Shown here: piece by piece, positions 53,515-64,000 of the stretch
Layout: the number at the start of each line of letters is the position of its first letter
Position numbering within the stretch: the stretch's first letter is position 1
NCBI GenBank assembly: GCA_040437565.1
Contig: JBDOQK010000014.1
Location: 1-64,000, forward strand
Length of the DNA stretch: 64,000 bases
Reading direction: 5' to 3'
From: Albugo candida
Taxonomy: Eukaryota; Oomycota; Peronosporomycetes; Albuginales
Position numbers and translations under genes: made by a program
Notes under the pieces: model-generated
The model's database searches: none
The model's input: the letters and a program-made list of their open reading frames with translations, nothing else
Told to the model about the DNA's origin: nothing

Positions 53515-55666
53515 TTAGATCAAACTACTCTCTGCAAGCTGTACGAGCGATAATGTCGTCTCTGTTCGACGCATTTCACACTCTTTCTCACTATTTTCCA
53601 TTCCATTCGCTTGAATCGACTGACAAGAACCGCTTGAATGAGATTCACAAGACATTGGCGAATCATTCGCGTTCACAATCTCTGAATCGTCCTGTTGCTG
53701 CAACTTTATCTTACTGAGCGATTTCCTTCGAAGCAGATACCGTTGAGCCATTTGCGATACCGGTATTTCTACTGCGCGCGCACAAACCGATGGAAACACT
53801 TGCGAGGTTGCCGATGAGAATATCGACTCTAAATGGACGGATTTGGGAGGCTGAGTGGCCACAACGTCACAGAAATGATCCATTTTTGCCTCACTATCAA
53901 TCCTATGGACACGTTCGAGCCTCAATTGATTCCTAAGCGATGTTATCTGCTCCATCATTGTGTGATGAGCCGAATGCTTTGCCTGTTGCAAGGATTGAAT
54001 TTGGTTCCGTTGGGTTTCCAGTCGAGCGTCCAAAATGCGTTGTTCCTCAAGCGAAGAAGCTGATATTCCAACGGCTTCGTTCATTGCTTTGATCGCTTCG
54101 TTTCGCTGCCGCGAGAGAGTCTTCAGATCGGACAGAGATTTCGTCATTTCTTCGCAGAGTTCGAGATTTTCTCGCTCTTTTTGTTTCAATTGGGAATTCA
54201 GTGTGCAGACATGAGATTGAAGATCGCTGATTGTCATCTGATGCGATCGATCTCTCTCTTTCAGATCGTTTAGTTCTTCTTCAAGCCGCTTGGATTCTTC
54301 AGTGATGGCGTGGAGTGCCTTTTCGGAATGCTCCAATTGAGATTTCGTCTGATCGAATTCACGCTCATTTTCCGACTTGGTTTTCTCAAGTTCCAGAACC
54401 TCAAAGACTTTATTCTGGAGCTCGACTTTGATCATCTCTTTTTCTGCTTGCAAGTCTCTTGAAGCATCCATCAACGAAGCGATCTCTCTCTGTAACTGGT
54501 CCTTTTGTTGCAAACAACTTTGCCACTTTTCCATCAGTCGTTTGGTTGTTTCGGTGTTCTCTTGCTTCAGAGCTTTCAGCTGGTTTTCCGCTTGCGATTT
54601 ACCGACATTCAGTTGTTGCATACATTTCATCAATTCAGCTTTTTCCAGCATGGTTTTTTGCTTCTCATTCTCGGCCTTTGACAAGCGTATATGTAACTTG
54701 CTCAAGTCGGTTTCCAACGTTGTCACAGCGCTTTCTCGAACGACCAATGCTTCCTCGAGCTTTGTGATGTTCTGCTCCGCATATTGAAACTTCAATTCAT
54801 ATTTCTGAGTCTGTGTGCGCTCCGCTCGTACTTGCGAAGTCATTGCTTGGACTTGATCTTGCATGTTGGCCAATTCGAGAAGAATCCCATCGGAAAGATC
54901 GCCATTCAACGCCAAATGCTCCACACGAAGTTCCATCGCTCGTTCAAGAATACTTATTTTATTATCGGATTGCATCAATTGCTGTCGTTGGTCGCGTGCT
55001 TTGGCTTTACTAATTGCAAGTTTTTCTTCCAAAATTCTCAAACGTTCGTGAAGCTCCGAGTTTTGTTGAACGAGTGATTGTCCTTTGGATGTGCCCATGA
55101 AAAAACGCTGCTCAATCTTCTTGGCATAGTCGCGATTATGTATGGCTTGCAATTGTACGACTTTCTTCTCTTCCTGGATCCGATCGAGCTGGAAATAGAA
55201 GTGGTCAGCGGGGTTTAGAGAGGTTGGAGCACTTTGGGATCGCACCAGGTTGCGCAATTTGCTGAGTTCATCAGCACTTTTCTTGTTCTTTGTTCGACAT
55301 TTCACTACTTGTTGTCGAAGTTGTGCATTCTGAGGGCTCAAATGAGATCATTGGGAAGAGATAGACGCAGAATTTGTGTACCTTGTCGGTCGTTTTCTCG
55401 AGAAGTAAGCGCGTGCGGAAATACCTCACTTCCAAAGCTTTCATTTCACGATTGAGCGTTGCAATTTGGCTGTTTTGTGGTGGAAATATACTTTCTGTGC
55501 CCTGCTCACGCGAGGACTCTGTAAGGGGCTCATTGCGCGTATCATTCTTTTTGGAGCTTTTTGAGACAGAGTCGGAATCGCTATCTAAATCGCTACTATT
55601 TTCTTCGTCTTTTACTGATTTTGTTTGCTGTAAAAGGTGTGAAATCAGAAATTTCGATGCGGTCAT
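53515..55666 (-). CDS. long coiled-coil protein, unrecognised
   Basis: Two exons: complement(53515..55329, 55382..55666), 52-nt intron, phase 0, 699 residues. Residues about 20-60 are acidic and Ser-rich. From about residue 70 almost the whole protein is a heptad-like coiled coil, with Leu/Gln/Glu/Lys runs and few Pro or Gly, to about residue 600; the tail is Ser-rich. The joined boundary reads LLLEKTTDKNAQLRQQVV, smooth for a coiled coil. Such proteins serve as scaffolds or tethers, for example at centrioles, Golgi or cilia. No signature points to one. The start is the first ATG of exon 1. Confidence 0.68.
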
Positions 55667-56068
55667 TCCTTTCTTTGTACTTAAAGGTCACTGAAAGAAT
55701 GAGATAATTATACATCGTTGCAGCTGATTGATATGGAAACCCCAAAGCGTAGTAACGAGCTTACACATTGCCTTCAAAATGTCTGTAAATCGTTTAGTGT
55801 GCCTCGAGATTTCCAGTGATGAAGTTGACCTTTTGACGGACAGATGCATTCCCTGCAATCACGCACTCCCTCTTGTGATTTGCAGAGTGCGTGGTAGCCG
55901 GTTGACTAGACTCTGGAACATGGGCCACGCGGGGTATTGAGCGCTGGGCACAAGGGTGGAGTAGTTTTCTGAAGAGACCTTGATCTGAATACCATAAGTT
56001 GAGATGGGAGATATCGGAATGGAGCATTTCAGCCAAAATTTTATTTGACACAGCTAAAGTATGTAATA
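55667..56068. other. spacer, weak frames only
   Basis: Frames at 55728-55940 (plus) and 55794-56051 (minus) overlap antisense to each other, without motif. It holds the upstream region of the coiled-coil gene and the 3' end of IWS1. Confidence 0.4.
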
Positions 56069-57859
56069 CTAACGTCCTTCGATACTGATACCAATCGCGC
56101 GTTTTCCTTTCTTTCGAGGCTTGGCGATTTCGGACATGCGTTTCAGCAGCCTTCCTTTACGAGAATCAGGATCGACCTTTTTAGAGGAGACATTGCGCAG
56201 ATCCACTTTTGGCTGTGGTCGGTGCATAAAGTCAAAGCGTAGTTGCTCAGGAAGACGCGCGCGATGAGAGTTTGTTCCTATTACGTCTGTGCCTTGTTCA
56301 GTATTGTTGGAATTTTGGGAGCCAAAGATGTCAGCGCGAGCGCCAGCAGTTGACGTATTGCTAGGCCTTTGTATTCCATCGTCAGCCAACATCCAATATA
56401 AGTTTTAGTACAGCGAAATGCGTACCTCTGATCACGCCGAAATGACTGGGACTCTGCTTTTTCTGCCTCTAATTCTGCTAGTTTGGAGTAGTCCAATATT
56501 TTGTTGAACACAGAGCGACTCCAGCGATCTATCATCTCTCTGCACAATTCTTTATTCTCCAATGTCTAGCAGAAGAATGATCTTTCAGCCCACAATCAAC
56601 ATGCTGCCGTCAAGAAAATATCAAACCTCATCGGGGTGTTTCCATAAGGTCATGACGACTTTACCAAAACCGCTTCTTTTAAGATGCTCCTTGTAAACTG
56701 CGCAGATATCTATCACGGCGAAGGCTGCGACGCTGGACTTGACTTACTTGGAAGACGATGAACCATTGTGATCATTTTGGTGCGCATACCGAGATTGGGA
56801 AGCGTGCCATTGCCCAAAGGTTGAATCCATTTCCTGATGATCTAGCATCACGAGCTCGACAGCTCAAATATTGTTCACTACATCAGTAAAATCTCACCGA
56901 AAGAAGATCAAAATCCAGCAACATTGGTTGTAGTCTTTGTTTCCTCATAATCTGCAGCGCGTTATCGACAAATTTGATTCTTGCCAATGCGGGTCTCCCG
57001 CTAGAAATAGCATTCTGATCATCTGCCCAGGCTTTATCCATCCGAAATAGCAATTCCTGGGTAACTCTTTCCATATCCTGGACAGAGAGATTCATTTTGC
57101 TGTTTCTTCGTCCCGTTTTAAGTGATTTCAGAGTGTCATCAAAGTATGTGTCTTCTTCGAAAACTGCTTCTTGCTCAACCCGATCAACGGGACGTTCATC
57201 ATCAAATTGTTGTTTTTCTTGTTCGTATTCTCCAAGCACGTCCGCCAGGTCATCTTCTCTGTCGATAAAATCATCGTCGTCTTTTGTAGGCGCAACCTCT
57301 TCCCCGGAATCATATTCGTCGCCTAAATGGACGCGTTAGGTCATTCACTCATCAATTCACATCCGGGAACCATCGTACCATCATTCAGTTGACGCTGTGA
57401 TTTACCGTCTGTTTGAGAGGAATTACTTGGAGATAGACGTGCTTTTTTCTGCACTCTTCCGCCTTGTAGTCGCTTCGTTGAAGTTGCAGGCAAAGTTTCC
57501 TTTTCGGTGGACTGACGTTCATTCTCGCTTTCTGATTCCGAGTCGAATAATCTAGAATGATTCATCATAAGATGTCTGGTACCCTATTATCTGAGAGTCT
57601 CACCCAGTGGCATCTGATGCTGTTGCCTTCGCCACTACAAAGTAATGTGCTGGTAAATTTGGTTGAATGCAAGCGTGTCTGCGTTTCTTACCTGATTGTA
57701 TTTCTTCTCCATCATCTGAATCATCTTCACCAAACATATCGTTGATAGAGCCCTTCATTCTTCCATCTTTACGTCGGATTATATCGGACAATGCACACAT
57801 ATTTGTTACAGAAAGTTTTCTCTATGCGAAGCGTACTGCATACCTTCCGCCTGTGCCAT
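56069..57859 (-). CDS. IWS1: IWS1/SPN1 homolog, transcription elongation factor
   Basis: Nine exons: complement(56069..56366, 56426..56565, 56627..56697, 56748..56841, 56898..57322, 57379..57551, 57604..57634, 57692..57766, 57844..57859), about 440 residues, introns 50-77 nt. The N-terminal third is acidic and disordered (NDMFGEDDSDDGEE and more). The core IWS1 domain, a TFIIS-N-like helical bundle, reads ALQIMRKQRLQPMLLDFDLL, IIRKWIQPLGNGTLPNLGMR, HLKRSGFGKVVMTLWKHPDE and ENKELCREMIDRWSRSVFNK. The C-terminus is basic (PRKKGKRA). IWS1 binds SPT6 and travels with RNA polymerase II. A second start at 57800 (exon 57692..57800) also keeps frame and would give 446 residues. The core exons are secure. 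Confidence 0.87.
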
Positions 57860-58556
57860 TTCGCGATTTTGCTGATTGCGATAGCCTAATGTAGTGTCAA
57901 TTACCGGGACTCAGTGAATCGCGTGAAACTCTATTTTCGAATATTACTCGAACGGCTACTGACAGTGAACACGGTACTTTTACTGCCGATACATTAGAAA
58001 TGACTGCAAAAAATTGCTCCATTTTAATTGCTTCATTCTACNNNNNNNNNNNNNNNNNNNNNNNNNNNNNNNNNNNNNNNNNNNNNNNNNNNNNNNNNNN
58101 NNNNNNNNNNNNNNNNNNNNNNNNNNNNNNNNNNNNNNNNNAAAAAATTGCTCCATTTTAATTGCTTCATTCTACTAGGCATAAAAGTAATATAATGTCT
58201 ACGTATCGTACTTTCCAATCCTATGACCGTGTACTCTAGCGTTAACAATCAGCACCGTACATATTAGACCTTCATTTAGTGCTCTCAAGAGGCCATAAAT
58301 GACCGTATCAAGAGGCCCTCACCCTATGACACCGCAGAGTTTCTTGATAACCGATGTCTCACGTACTCGGTGATAAAACGCGGCCAATTGAGCTTACAGT
58401 ACTTCGACAGATAAGTTAATGCATATTCTGATACGAGCTAAATCGACAATCGAGTGCATTTGCTGGTATGACTTTTCATGATTGCGACATGTGTTTACAG
58501 TCGTCAACCGACAAGGGTGTCGCTGAGAATCACTTGATTTTATACCATATAATAGT
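57860..58556. other. spacer with a scaffold gap and 34-bp overlap
   Basis: 58008-58041 and 58142-58175 are identical around 100 N, so this is another unmerged join. An AT-rich, TATA-like stretch (ttttataccatataatag) sits directly before the OYE start. No gene is seen. Confidence 0.7.
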
Positions 58557-59675
58557 ATGGCGAGCTTGTTCTCTGCAATTAGACTTGGTGGGAATATGGA
58601 CCCAATCCACCTAAAACATCGAATTGTAATGGCTCCCCTAACTCGTTTACGATCGAATAATGACGGAGTCGTTTCGGACATTGTAAAGACGTATTACGGA
58701 CAAAGGGCCACGGACGGAGGTCTCATAATCTCCGAAGCGACTTACACGAGTCCAACAGGAAAAGGGACAGAAGGAGCACCCGGGATCTGTACCGAGGAGC
58801 AAGTGGAAGCTTGGAAGGATGTGACCGATGCTGTGCACGAAAAAGGAGGCAAGATTTTTCTTCAGTTGTGGCACTGTGGTCGAGTGAGCCATTCATTGAT
58901 CCAACCAAAAGGACAGCTTCCTGTTTCTTCAAGCGCAAAAGCAGCTATTGACATTGTTAATAAGCGTGGAGCTCATACGAAAGAGGGGAGGAAAGATTTC
59001 GAAGTGCCGCGGGCTTTGGAGATCGACGAAATATCAAAAATAGTGGAGGAATACAAACTCGCTGGAAAAAACGCTCTACATGCAGGTTTCGACGGGGTCG
59101 AAGTGCACGCTGCCAATGGATACTTACTGGAGCAATTTCTATGTGATGGTGTGAATGAACGTTCCGACAAGTACGGTGGATCGTTGGAAAATCGATCTCG
59201 CTTGCTGCTCGAAGTGCTAGCCGCTGTACTGGAAGAAGTACCGTCAAGTCGACTTGGTGTTCGTCTTTCTCCGTACGGCCATACCTTTGGCTGTACGGAT
59301 TCCAATCCTGCAGAGATATACGGCTATGTGGTCAGAAAGCTCTGTAATCTCAATTTGGCGTATCTCCATCTCATCGAGCCAAGAGGCTATCATCACACGA
59401 CTCCGCTCGTACCGGAAGGTGGTGTCGTAAAGTTATTTAGAACAATGTATACGGGCGTGCTTGCTGCTGCGTCGGGTTTTGATGCGGAACAAGCAGAAGT
59501 TGTTGTTGAGAGTGGAATTGCAGATTTGGTTGCGTTTGGACGTTCTTTTATTACGAATCCAGATTTGGTCAAAAGGCTGAAAGAAAAACTACCACTTGCT
59601 CCTTCAACGGACTCGACATTTTTCTATACGGGAAATGAGAAGGGCTATATCGATTATCCGCAACGGGAAAGCTGA
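58557..59675 (+). CDS. Old Yellow Enzyme family NADH:flavin oxidoreductase (OPR-like)
   Basis: Single exon, 372 residues, a full-length TIM-barrel flavoenzyme. FMN and substrate marks are NRIVMAPLTR-like RIVMAPLTRLRS (22-33), GGLIISEAT, LQLWHCGRVSH (103-113), DGVEVHAANGYLLEQFL, NERSDKYGGSLENR and AFGRSFITNPDL. The substrate pair is H184 and N187 (HAAN), as in bacterial and many plant members, with Tyr189 as the proton donor position. Such enzymes reduce alpha,beta-unsaturated carbonyls, and some handle 12-oxophytodienoate or nitro compounds. The sequence cannot tell the substrate. No signal peptide, so it is cytosolic or peroxisomal; the end (PQRES) is not a clear PTS1. Confidence 0.92.
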   Translation: MASLFSAIRLGGNMDPIHLKHRIVMAPLTRLRSNNDGVVSDIVKTYYGQRATDGGLIISEATYTSPTGKGTEGAPGICTEEQVEAWKDVTDAVHEKGGKIFLQLWHCGRVSHSLIQPKGQLPVSSSAKAAIDIVNKRGAHTKEGRKDFEVPRALEIDEISKIVEEYKLAGKNALHAGFDGVEVHAANGYLLEQFLCDGVNERSDKYGGSLENRSRLLLEVLAAVLEEVPSSRLGVRLSPYGHTFGCTDSNPAEIYGYVVRKLCNLNLAYLHLIEPRGYHHTTPLVPEGGVVKLFRTMYTGVLAAASGFDAEQAEVVVESGIADLVAFGRSFITNPDLVKRLKEKLPLAPSTDSTFFYTGNEKGYIDYPQRES

Positions 59676-61656
59676 CTGCAGTCAGTTAAAGCGATAGGTT
59701 CTCCCACTTAAGATTTGGAGAAGCAGAATGGTATCGCAATCTTCAATATGTTGTATGTAGAAAAAAAGAAATTTAAAGTTCAGTGAGTCAATCGCATTTC
59801 TCTAGTCACAAAAAATTTTGTGCAGATTGCGGAATTTTGCTTGCTCAAAAATCATGTTTTGGTATCGGACACGTTCATATTTTACAGAACCGTGGGATCC
59901 TTTGCAGGCTCACGTGTCGCAAAATATATATGGCCGAGATGCAGACTACCATTCTTACTACACAGCCGAACTCATGTTAACACAATCGGTACAAAGTATT
60001 TTTCTCATAACACTTTTACACTTGAAAAGAGAGACAACTGGCGGGTCGGTCCGTTATAGCTGTGGTCAAATAGTCGATAGCGACGGTGTCGGTGAAGTAA
60101 AAGATATGGACAATCGTCTTCGATCAATGCAGTGGATGCGATACCAAATTAGAAGGTATCATGCGAAAGCTTCCAAAGCGCTATGAAATTGCCTTATTTC
60201 TAAGGCTATGCTCGAAGAGAGGGCAAATAGTGTGTCCTATACGAAAGGCAAAAAATATGTGATATAGCCAATACACCTTGCTGTGCCCGCACTCTACGTT
60301 AAGTGGAAAATTTAAGGACCCCAAATCAGCTTTTTGGCTCGAAAGGTAATCCAAGTACACACTCATACCCTTTGCTGCAACTAATTTGTTCTGCAGGTGT
60401 TAGATACGTTTTGCAGAACTCCTTTGATCATTGGCGAAAAGTCAATGCGTCGTATAACTTGTATGAGAAATTGGGCCGGAATGTGAATTGAATATTACTA
60501 TACCGGTTTCGGTATTAATAGGAGTCTGAAACAAAACAGAAGGAAGGATTACAGTAGCGATATAAGAGCCATTTTCTGATCGACTGACTCGGCAAGACGG
60601 TATAGAAAGGCCAATGTATCAAGCAAAAAGAATGAAATCAGCCTGCAGGAAGGCGGAACCAAAAATTTTGCTCTTTTGGTAAAAAATCTCATCTCAAAGG
60701 ATTTGTTTGGAAAGTAGAATGGCAGATTGGGCTATTGTATGTTTGATGCATAAGAGAACACGGCTTCTGGAGAAAGGCTAAGCGATCACGAGAAAACTTT
60801 CGCGATGCACTTTCTGGATATATCGGCATTCGTTCAGCACTCCAGAAGCCAAGTCAGCCGCAGCGACTATTGCATACTTCGAAAGCAAAAGTCGTCGGCT
60901 TTGATACTTCAAAAGTCTCAGTCTCTCAAGAAATGAGCCGTACCTTTAACTTTTCGCTAAATTCGGGATCGCAAAAAGGCAATCTATCCAGGAATAGGGT
61001 CTGTTCGCGCATATTTCATCCAATCCACACATTGCAAAGAGTCCGCAAAAGTTGTGTCAAATGTCTCAGGGTGTCCACACAACTTGTCCAAATGTGTCGA
61101 CTTGCATGGACTTATAATATTTCACGAGTAGTGTTAACTGTTAAGAAGTAAGATTAGTGCTGGCCGGTGTGTGACCCAAGGAGTTTATATAGACACCGCT
61201 CACTCAAACTGGATAGACCAGTATATAACCTCGACTGACTAATATTGTATCGACCAACTTTGCAATCCAATTTGATCCCTTTCTAGATCTCGATTGTGTC
61301 AGTGACCTGTCGTCATAGAATTATTTGCATCTAAACTTTGCCTGAAATGCCAATTGAAGCCAGATTTGATCGTTTCGAATGTGATCATCCACAACTCTTT
61401 CAGCAAGAGTACAAGAGGTACCAAGGTGGACCTTTGCACCCTTGTGTTATGTGCGACTTGTTATTCACGCTTTTGTGTCCAATGGCGTAGAAGTAATCGG
61501 ACAAAAGGTCTAAAGATACTGAGGTAATAAGGCGACTCGATCATAGTATTTACTTATGTGAGATACAGATGCTTCCCACATTGCTGCCCGTCACATATCG
61601 ATCGAAGTTATTGTGGTTCATCGCTGTATGTGGTCGTCACCGGACTTTCAGGATGG
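59676..61656. other. long spacer, nothing recognised
   Basis: About 2 kb, the longest gene-free stretch apart from the left end. Three overlapping frames near 59783-60186 have no motif and compete in frame. One at 60870-61151 is basic and Cys-bearing but has no partner exon. I looked for tRNA-like and repeat structure and saw none. A missed multi-exon gene of fast-evolving type is possible. Confidence 0.4.
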
Positions 61657-63946
61657 ATGACACCACAAGTATCAGACGGTCACGATGCCGGGATTTTGCA
61701 CTGTACGGAACAAGAGACGATACGGACTGAGGATCTTCACGTTGTCGCGAGGTTTGAGACTGTCAATGATGTCGGGTTGACGTTCGGGGAGACAATTCCA
61801 TTCGAATCGATCTCAGCAGCGACACAGGATGAGCAAAATCCTGAAGGACATTGGATTCCTGGCGTGCGAGAGCGTCTTACACATCTTGAAAAATTTGATG
61901 CAATGGACATGGAAGTAGGTGCATTTCGAACTATATATTTAACTTTCTCACTACTTTCGTAATCGTTAGACCACCGCTGTCTTTCAGCTAAATGGAAAGA
62001 TCTACTCTCGATGGTATTATGACTGGGAAAGCGGTGCGAATAAAGCTCAGCGGCTGATGCATCATGTTCTAAAAGCGTACGTATTTGTGAGAATTCCACC
62101 CAAAACCAATGAGAAGGACTCCAACTTTTCAATTAGTCGTGAGGCTAAACTTAAGAAGAGAGAAATTGGCTCAGGATTTCTTCGTCTCGTTACAGTCGTC
62201 TTATCGCCAAAATTTACGGTCATTTCGTATCGCCGAGCTCCGAACGAAGCCACAACTTTAAAAATGGACCATACTTTATGTCTACCGACTCCCATTCCGC
62301 CTTCCTCAGCTCCATCGACCAGCGATTCCGTCAGCCATAAACGATTCTTCGGCCAGGATTACCCTTCAATTAGCTCACAAGACACACCTTCCTCATCAAA
62401 GGAGGACACAGAGTTGGAACATAAACGACGAAGGCGACGTCAGAGCTCATTAAGCGAATCAGTCGTAAAGAGTTTGTCTATCACATCGGACTTGAATTAT
62501 TCCAAGTTGTTTGTCGAAAAAGTGTTATGGGAGCACGCGCACGGTGATGCTGTTGCAACATCAAAAAATCTCTGTCTCTTGTATTTGTTTGTTCAATGGA
62601 CTCCAATAAGCAGCCACAATTGGGCATTCGAGAATCTCGCTCAGTGTGTGAACCGACAACATCTACAGGATCTAGCACACCCATTCCGTCATGTTGCAGA
62701 TATCAATGGCATCTCAAAATTGTTTATGGATTCTACCGCTCGAGTCTGCCCCTACCAGTCTTCGGGCGCTCGGATGCATAGCTTCCTCATGCCTTCATCG
62801 GCACATTGCCAGGAATTTTCCATTCCTCCCAACACGCCCGAACTCAAGGCGCTCATTCAAGTCACAACACAAATCGTTTTGTGGTTCCACTCGAATGAGA
62901 ATTTGATGTGGATGCGTGAATTCATCAATCAACGTTTTGCAACGACTTGTCATAAACAATTACTTCGCAAGAGCTTTGTCACGTTTTTGGCTCTTTTTGA
63001 GAAACGATTGCAACGGGATGTATTGCTGAATTCGGCATTCCAAAGCTTGGCTCAAATCACGGAAGAAATTACAAGCGCGGTCTACATTCATCGCTATTAC
63101 GCGTCGAAACGTGCCTGGGTGCGTGAGGTAATGAGCCATCCAGGGTTCATCGGGTGGCATGCTTTTGTAGCGCAAGTACGGGACGTTTATATAGCAAATA
63201 GTATCCAGACGCGACTCAGCTTATTTGGCGAGACTTCACCTTGGCATGGAGTGTGGCTTATGCATTTCGAGAGTTTCTCGTGGAAACCATCGGAAGAAAC
63301 TTCTGTTCCGCATTTTTCATTATTTCAAGTTTTGGAATGGCTTTCACATTTGGGCCGAATCGAAGTTGCGCTGAATGCGTCCAATTACGCTCTCTGGATC
63401 CGTTCGACACAGAATTTTGTCTCGGAGAAGAACGGCGGTATGTTATTGATACTGGATGGAAAGGATCGAGTCTTCCGTCTTCTACCCAACGGAAAATCAA
63501 CTTTTATGGGGAAGGCTGATATTGGCGATTATCGGGGTTTCATGACGTATCAGACGCCAAGTACTCGAGGTCGTTGTTCGTCTCAACAAATTGTTGTCTC
63601 CATGCAGTGTTACTGCTGGGCACCATACGGCATCGATCAATTCTCATTTCAAACTCGTTGGCAAATGATTTGTACTGTTGTGAATGGTACGAGTCAAATT
63701 ACTGTGAATGGAAGTGTTTTGTATGCACGAACTTTGGGTTTCTTCAATGATTGTGACACAACAGAAATGCGTCTGAGTGAGAAATTGCGGCGGTTGGAAA
63801 ATAGAGGCCATCTTAGCCCTTTAAACCCTTCCAATCAACACACACATTTGTGTGAGCCAGCAAAAGGCATTCCATCCAGCCGACAAGAGCACTTTCTCTG
63901 GCACGAGCTCGCGAGTTTTGACTTTAGCTATCAGCTCGTGACTTGA
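61657..63946 (+). CDS. large protein without a recognised domain, likely lineage-specific
   Basis: Two exons: 61657..61914 and 61970..63946 (55-nt GTAGGT...GTTAG intron, phase 0), 744 residues. The frame is open further left to 61558 but without an ATG there, so I take the ATG at 61657; an upstream exon is possible. The N-terminal 170 residues look globular (LHVVARFETVNDVGLTFGET, then VFQLNGKIYSRWYYDWE). A Ser/Pro linker and a basic KRRRRRQ patch (likely nuclear signal) follow. The C-terminal 450 residues are helical and aromatic-rich, then beta-rich: MLLILDGKDRVFRLLPNG, then FSFQTRWQMICTVV. The latter resembles the lipocalin-like or beta-sandwich end of some nuclear proteins, but I cannot assign it. 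Function unknown. Confidence 0.6.
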
Positions 63947-64000
63947 TACCTGCGATCAATTAGCATAGAAATTGTGTTCAGATAAATAATTGAGAACGAA

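Noticed and set aside
1-64000. RXLR or CHXC effector genes
   Set aside because: I looked for short secreted frames with RxLR-EER or CHxC motifs and found none with both a signal peptide and a motif.
1-64000. Retroelements, DNA transposons or tRNA genes
   Set aside because: No reverse transcriptase, integrase or transposase motifs, terminal repeats or tRNA-like arms were seen. The only long repeats are gap artefacts.

Overview
This window reads as a gene-dense protist chromosome segment, almost certainly an oomycete (water mould or white rust). A biotroph close to Albugo is my guess, but genus cannot be proven from this sequence. The grounds are: introns are short (47-77 nt) with GTAxGT/GTAxGC-like donors; there is a tandem family of START/FYVE proteins, an expansion known from oomycetes; a myosin carries a FYVE-GAF tail; a MAP kinase carries a PH domain; and CFAP70- and CEP95-like proteins fit an organism that still makes flagellated zoospores. 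I see no transposon, rRNA, tRNA or CRISPR array.

Layout. 0-5 kb: an edge fragment, the exon-junction factor PYM, a methionine aminopeptidase relic and a CEP95-like coiled-coil protein. 6-13 kb: a glutaminyl cyclase, the twin-CX9C protein CMC1 and the ciliary protein CFAP70. 13-18.7 kb: the DNA crosslink nuclease SNM1A/PSO2, a short mitochondrial protein that joins a lipoyl domain to a KGD4 (MRPS36) adaptor, and ASCC2. 20-24.3 kb: a secreted multicopper oxidase and an unrecognised five-exon gene. 25-35.5 kb: the myosin-FYVE-GAF, a membrane-anchored JmjC-like protein and the PH-MAPK. 35.9-42.2 kb: a CH-like protein and three START-family genes, two with FYVE-type fingers. 42.3-53.2 kb: a PH/coiled-coil protein, a PHD-finger protein, AP-4 beta, a second multicopper oxidase and CNOT2. 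53.5-64 kb: a coiled-coil protein, the elongation factor IWS1/SPN1, an Old Yellow Enzyme and a large lineage-type protein with no recognised domain.

Assembly caution. The window holds ten runs of exactly 100 N. Eight are flanked by exact direct repeats (12 to 1450 bp) that end at the left edge of the gap and begin again at its right edge. These are unmerged overlapping contig ends, not real duplications. They inflate or break CMC1, CFAP70 (twice), ASCC2, the first multicopper oxidase, the myosin and the PH-MAPK. The gaps at 42557 and 53238 show no useful overlap and may hide real sequence.

Functional themes are RNA control (PYM, ASCC2, CNOT2, IWS1), membrane lipid signalling and trafficking (START/FYVE, PH-MAPK, myosin-FYVE, AP-4), mitochondrial metabolism and assembly (lipoyl-KGD4, CMC1), cilium or centriole structure (CFAP70, CEP95-like) and secreted redox enzymes. 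The genes are interleaved on both strands, often tail to tail with very short spacers, with no sign of operon-like grouping.
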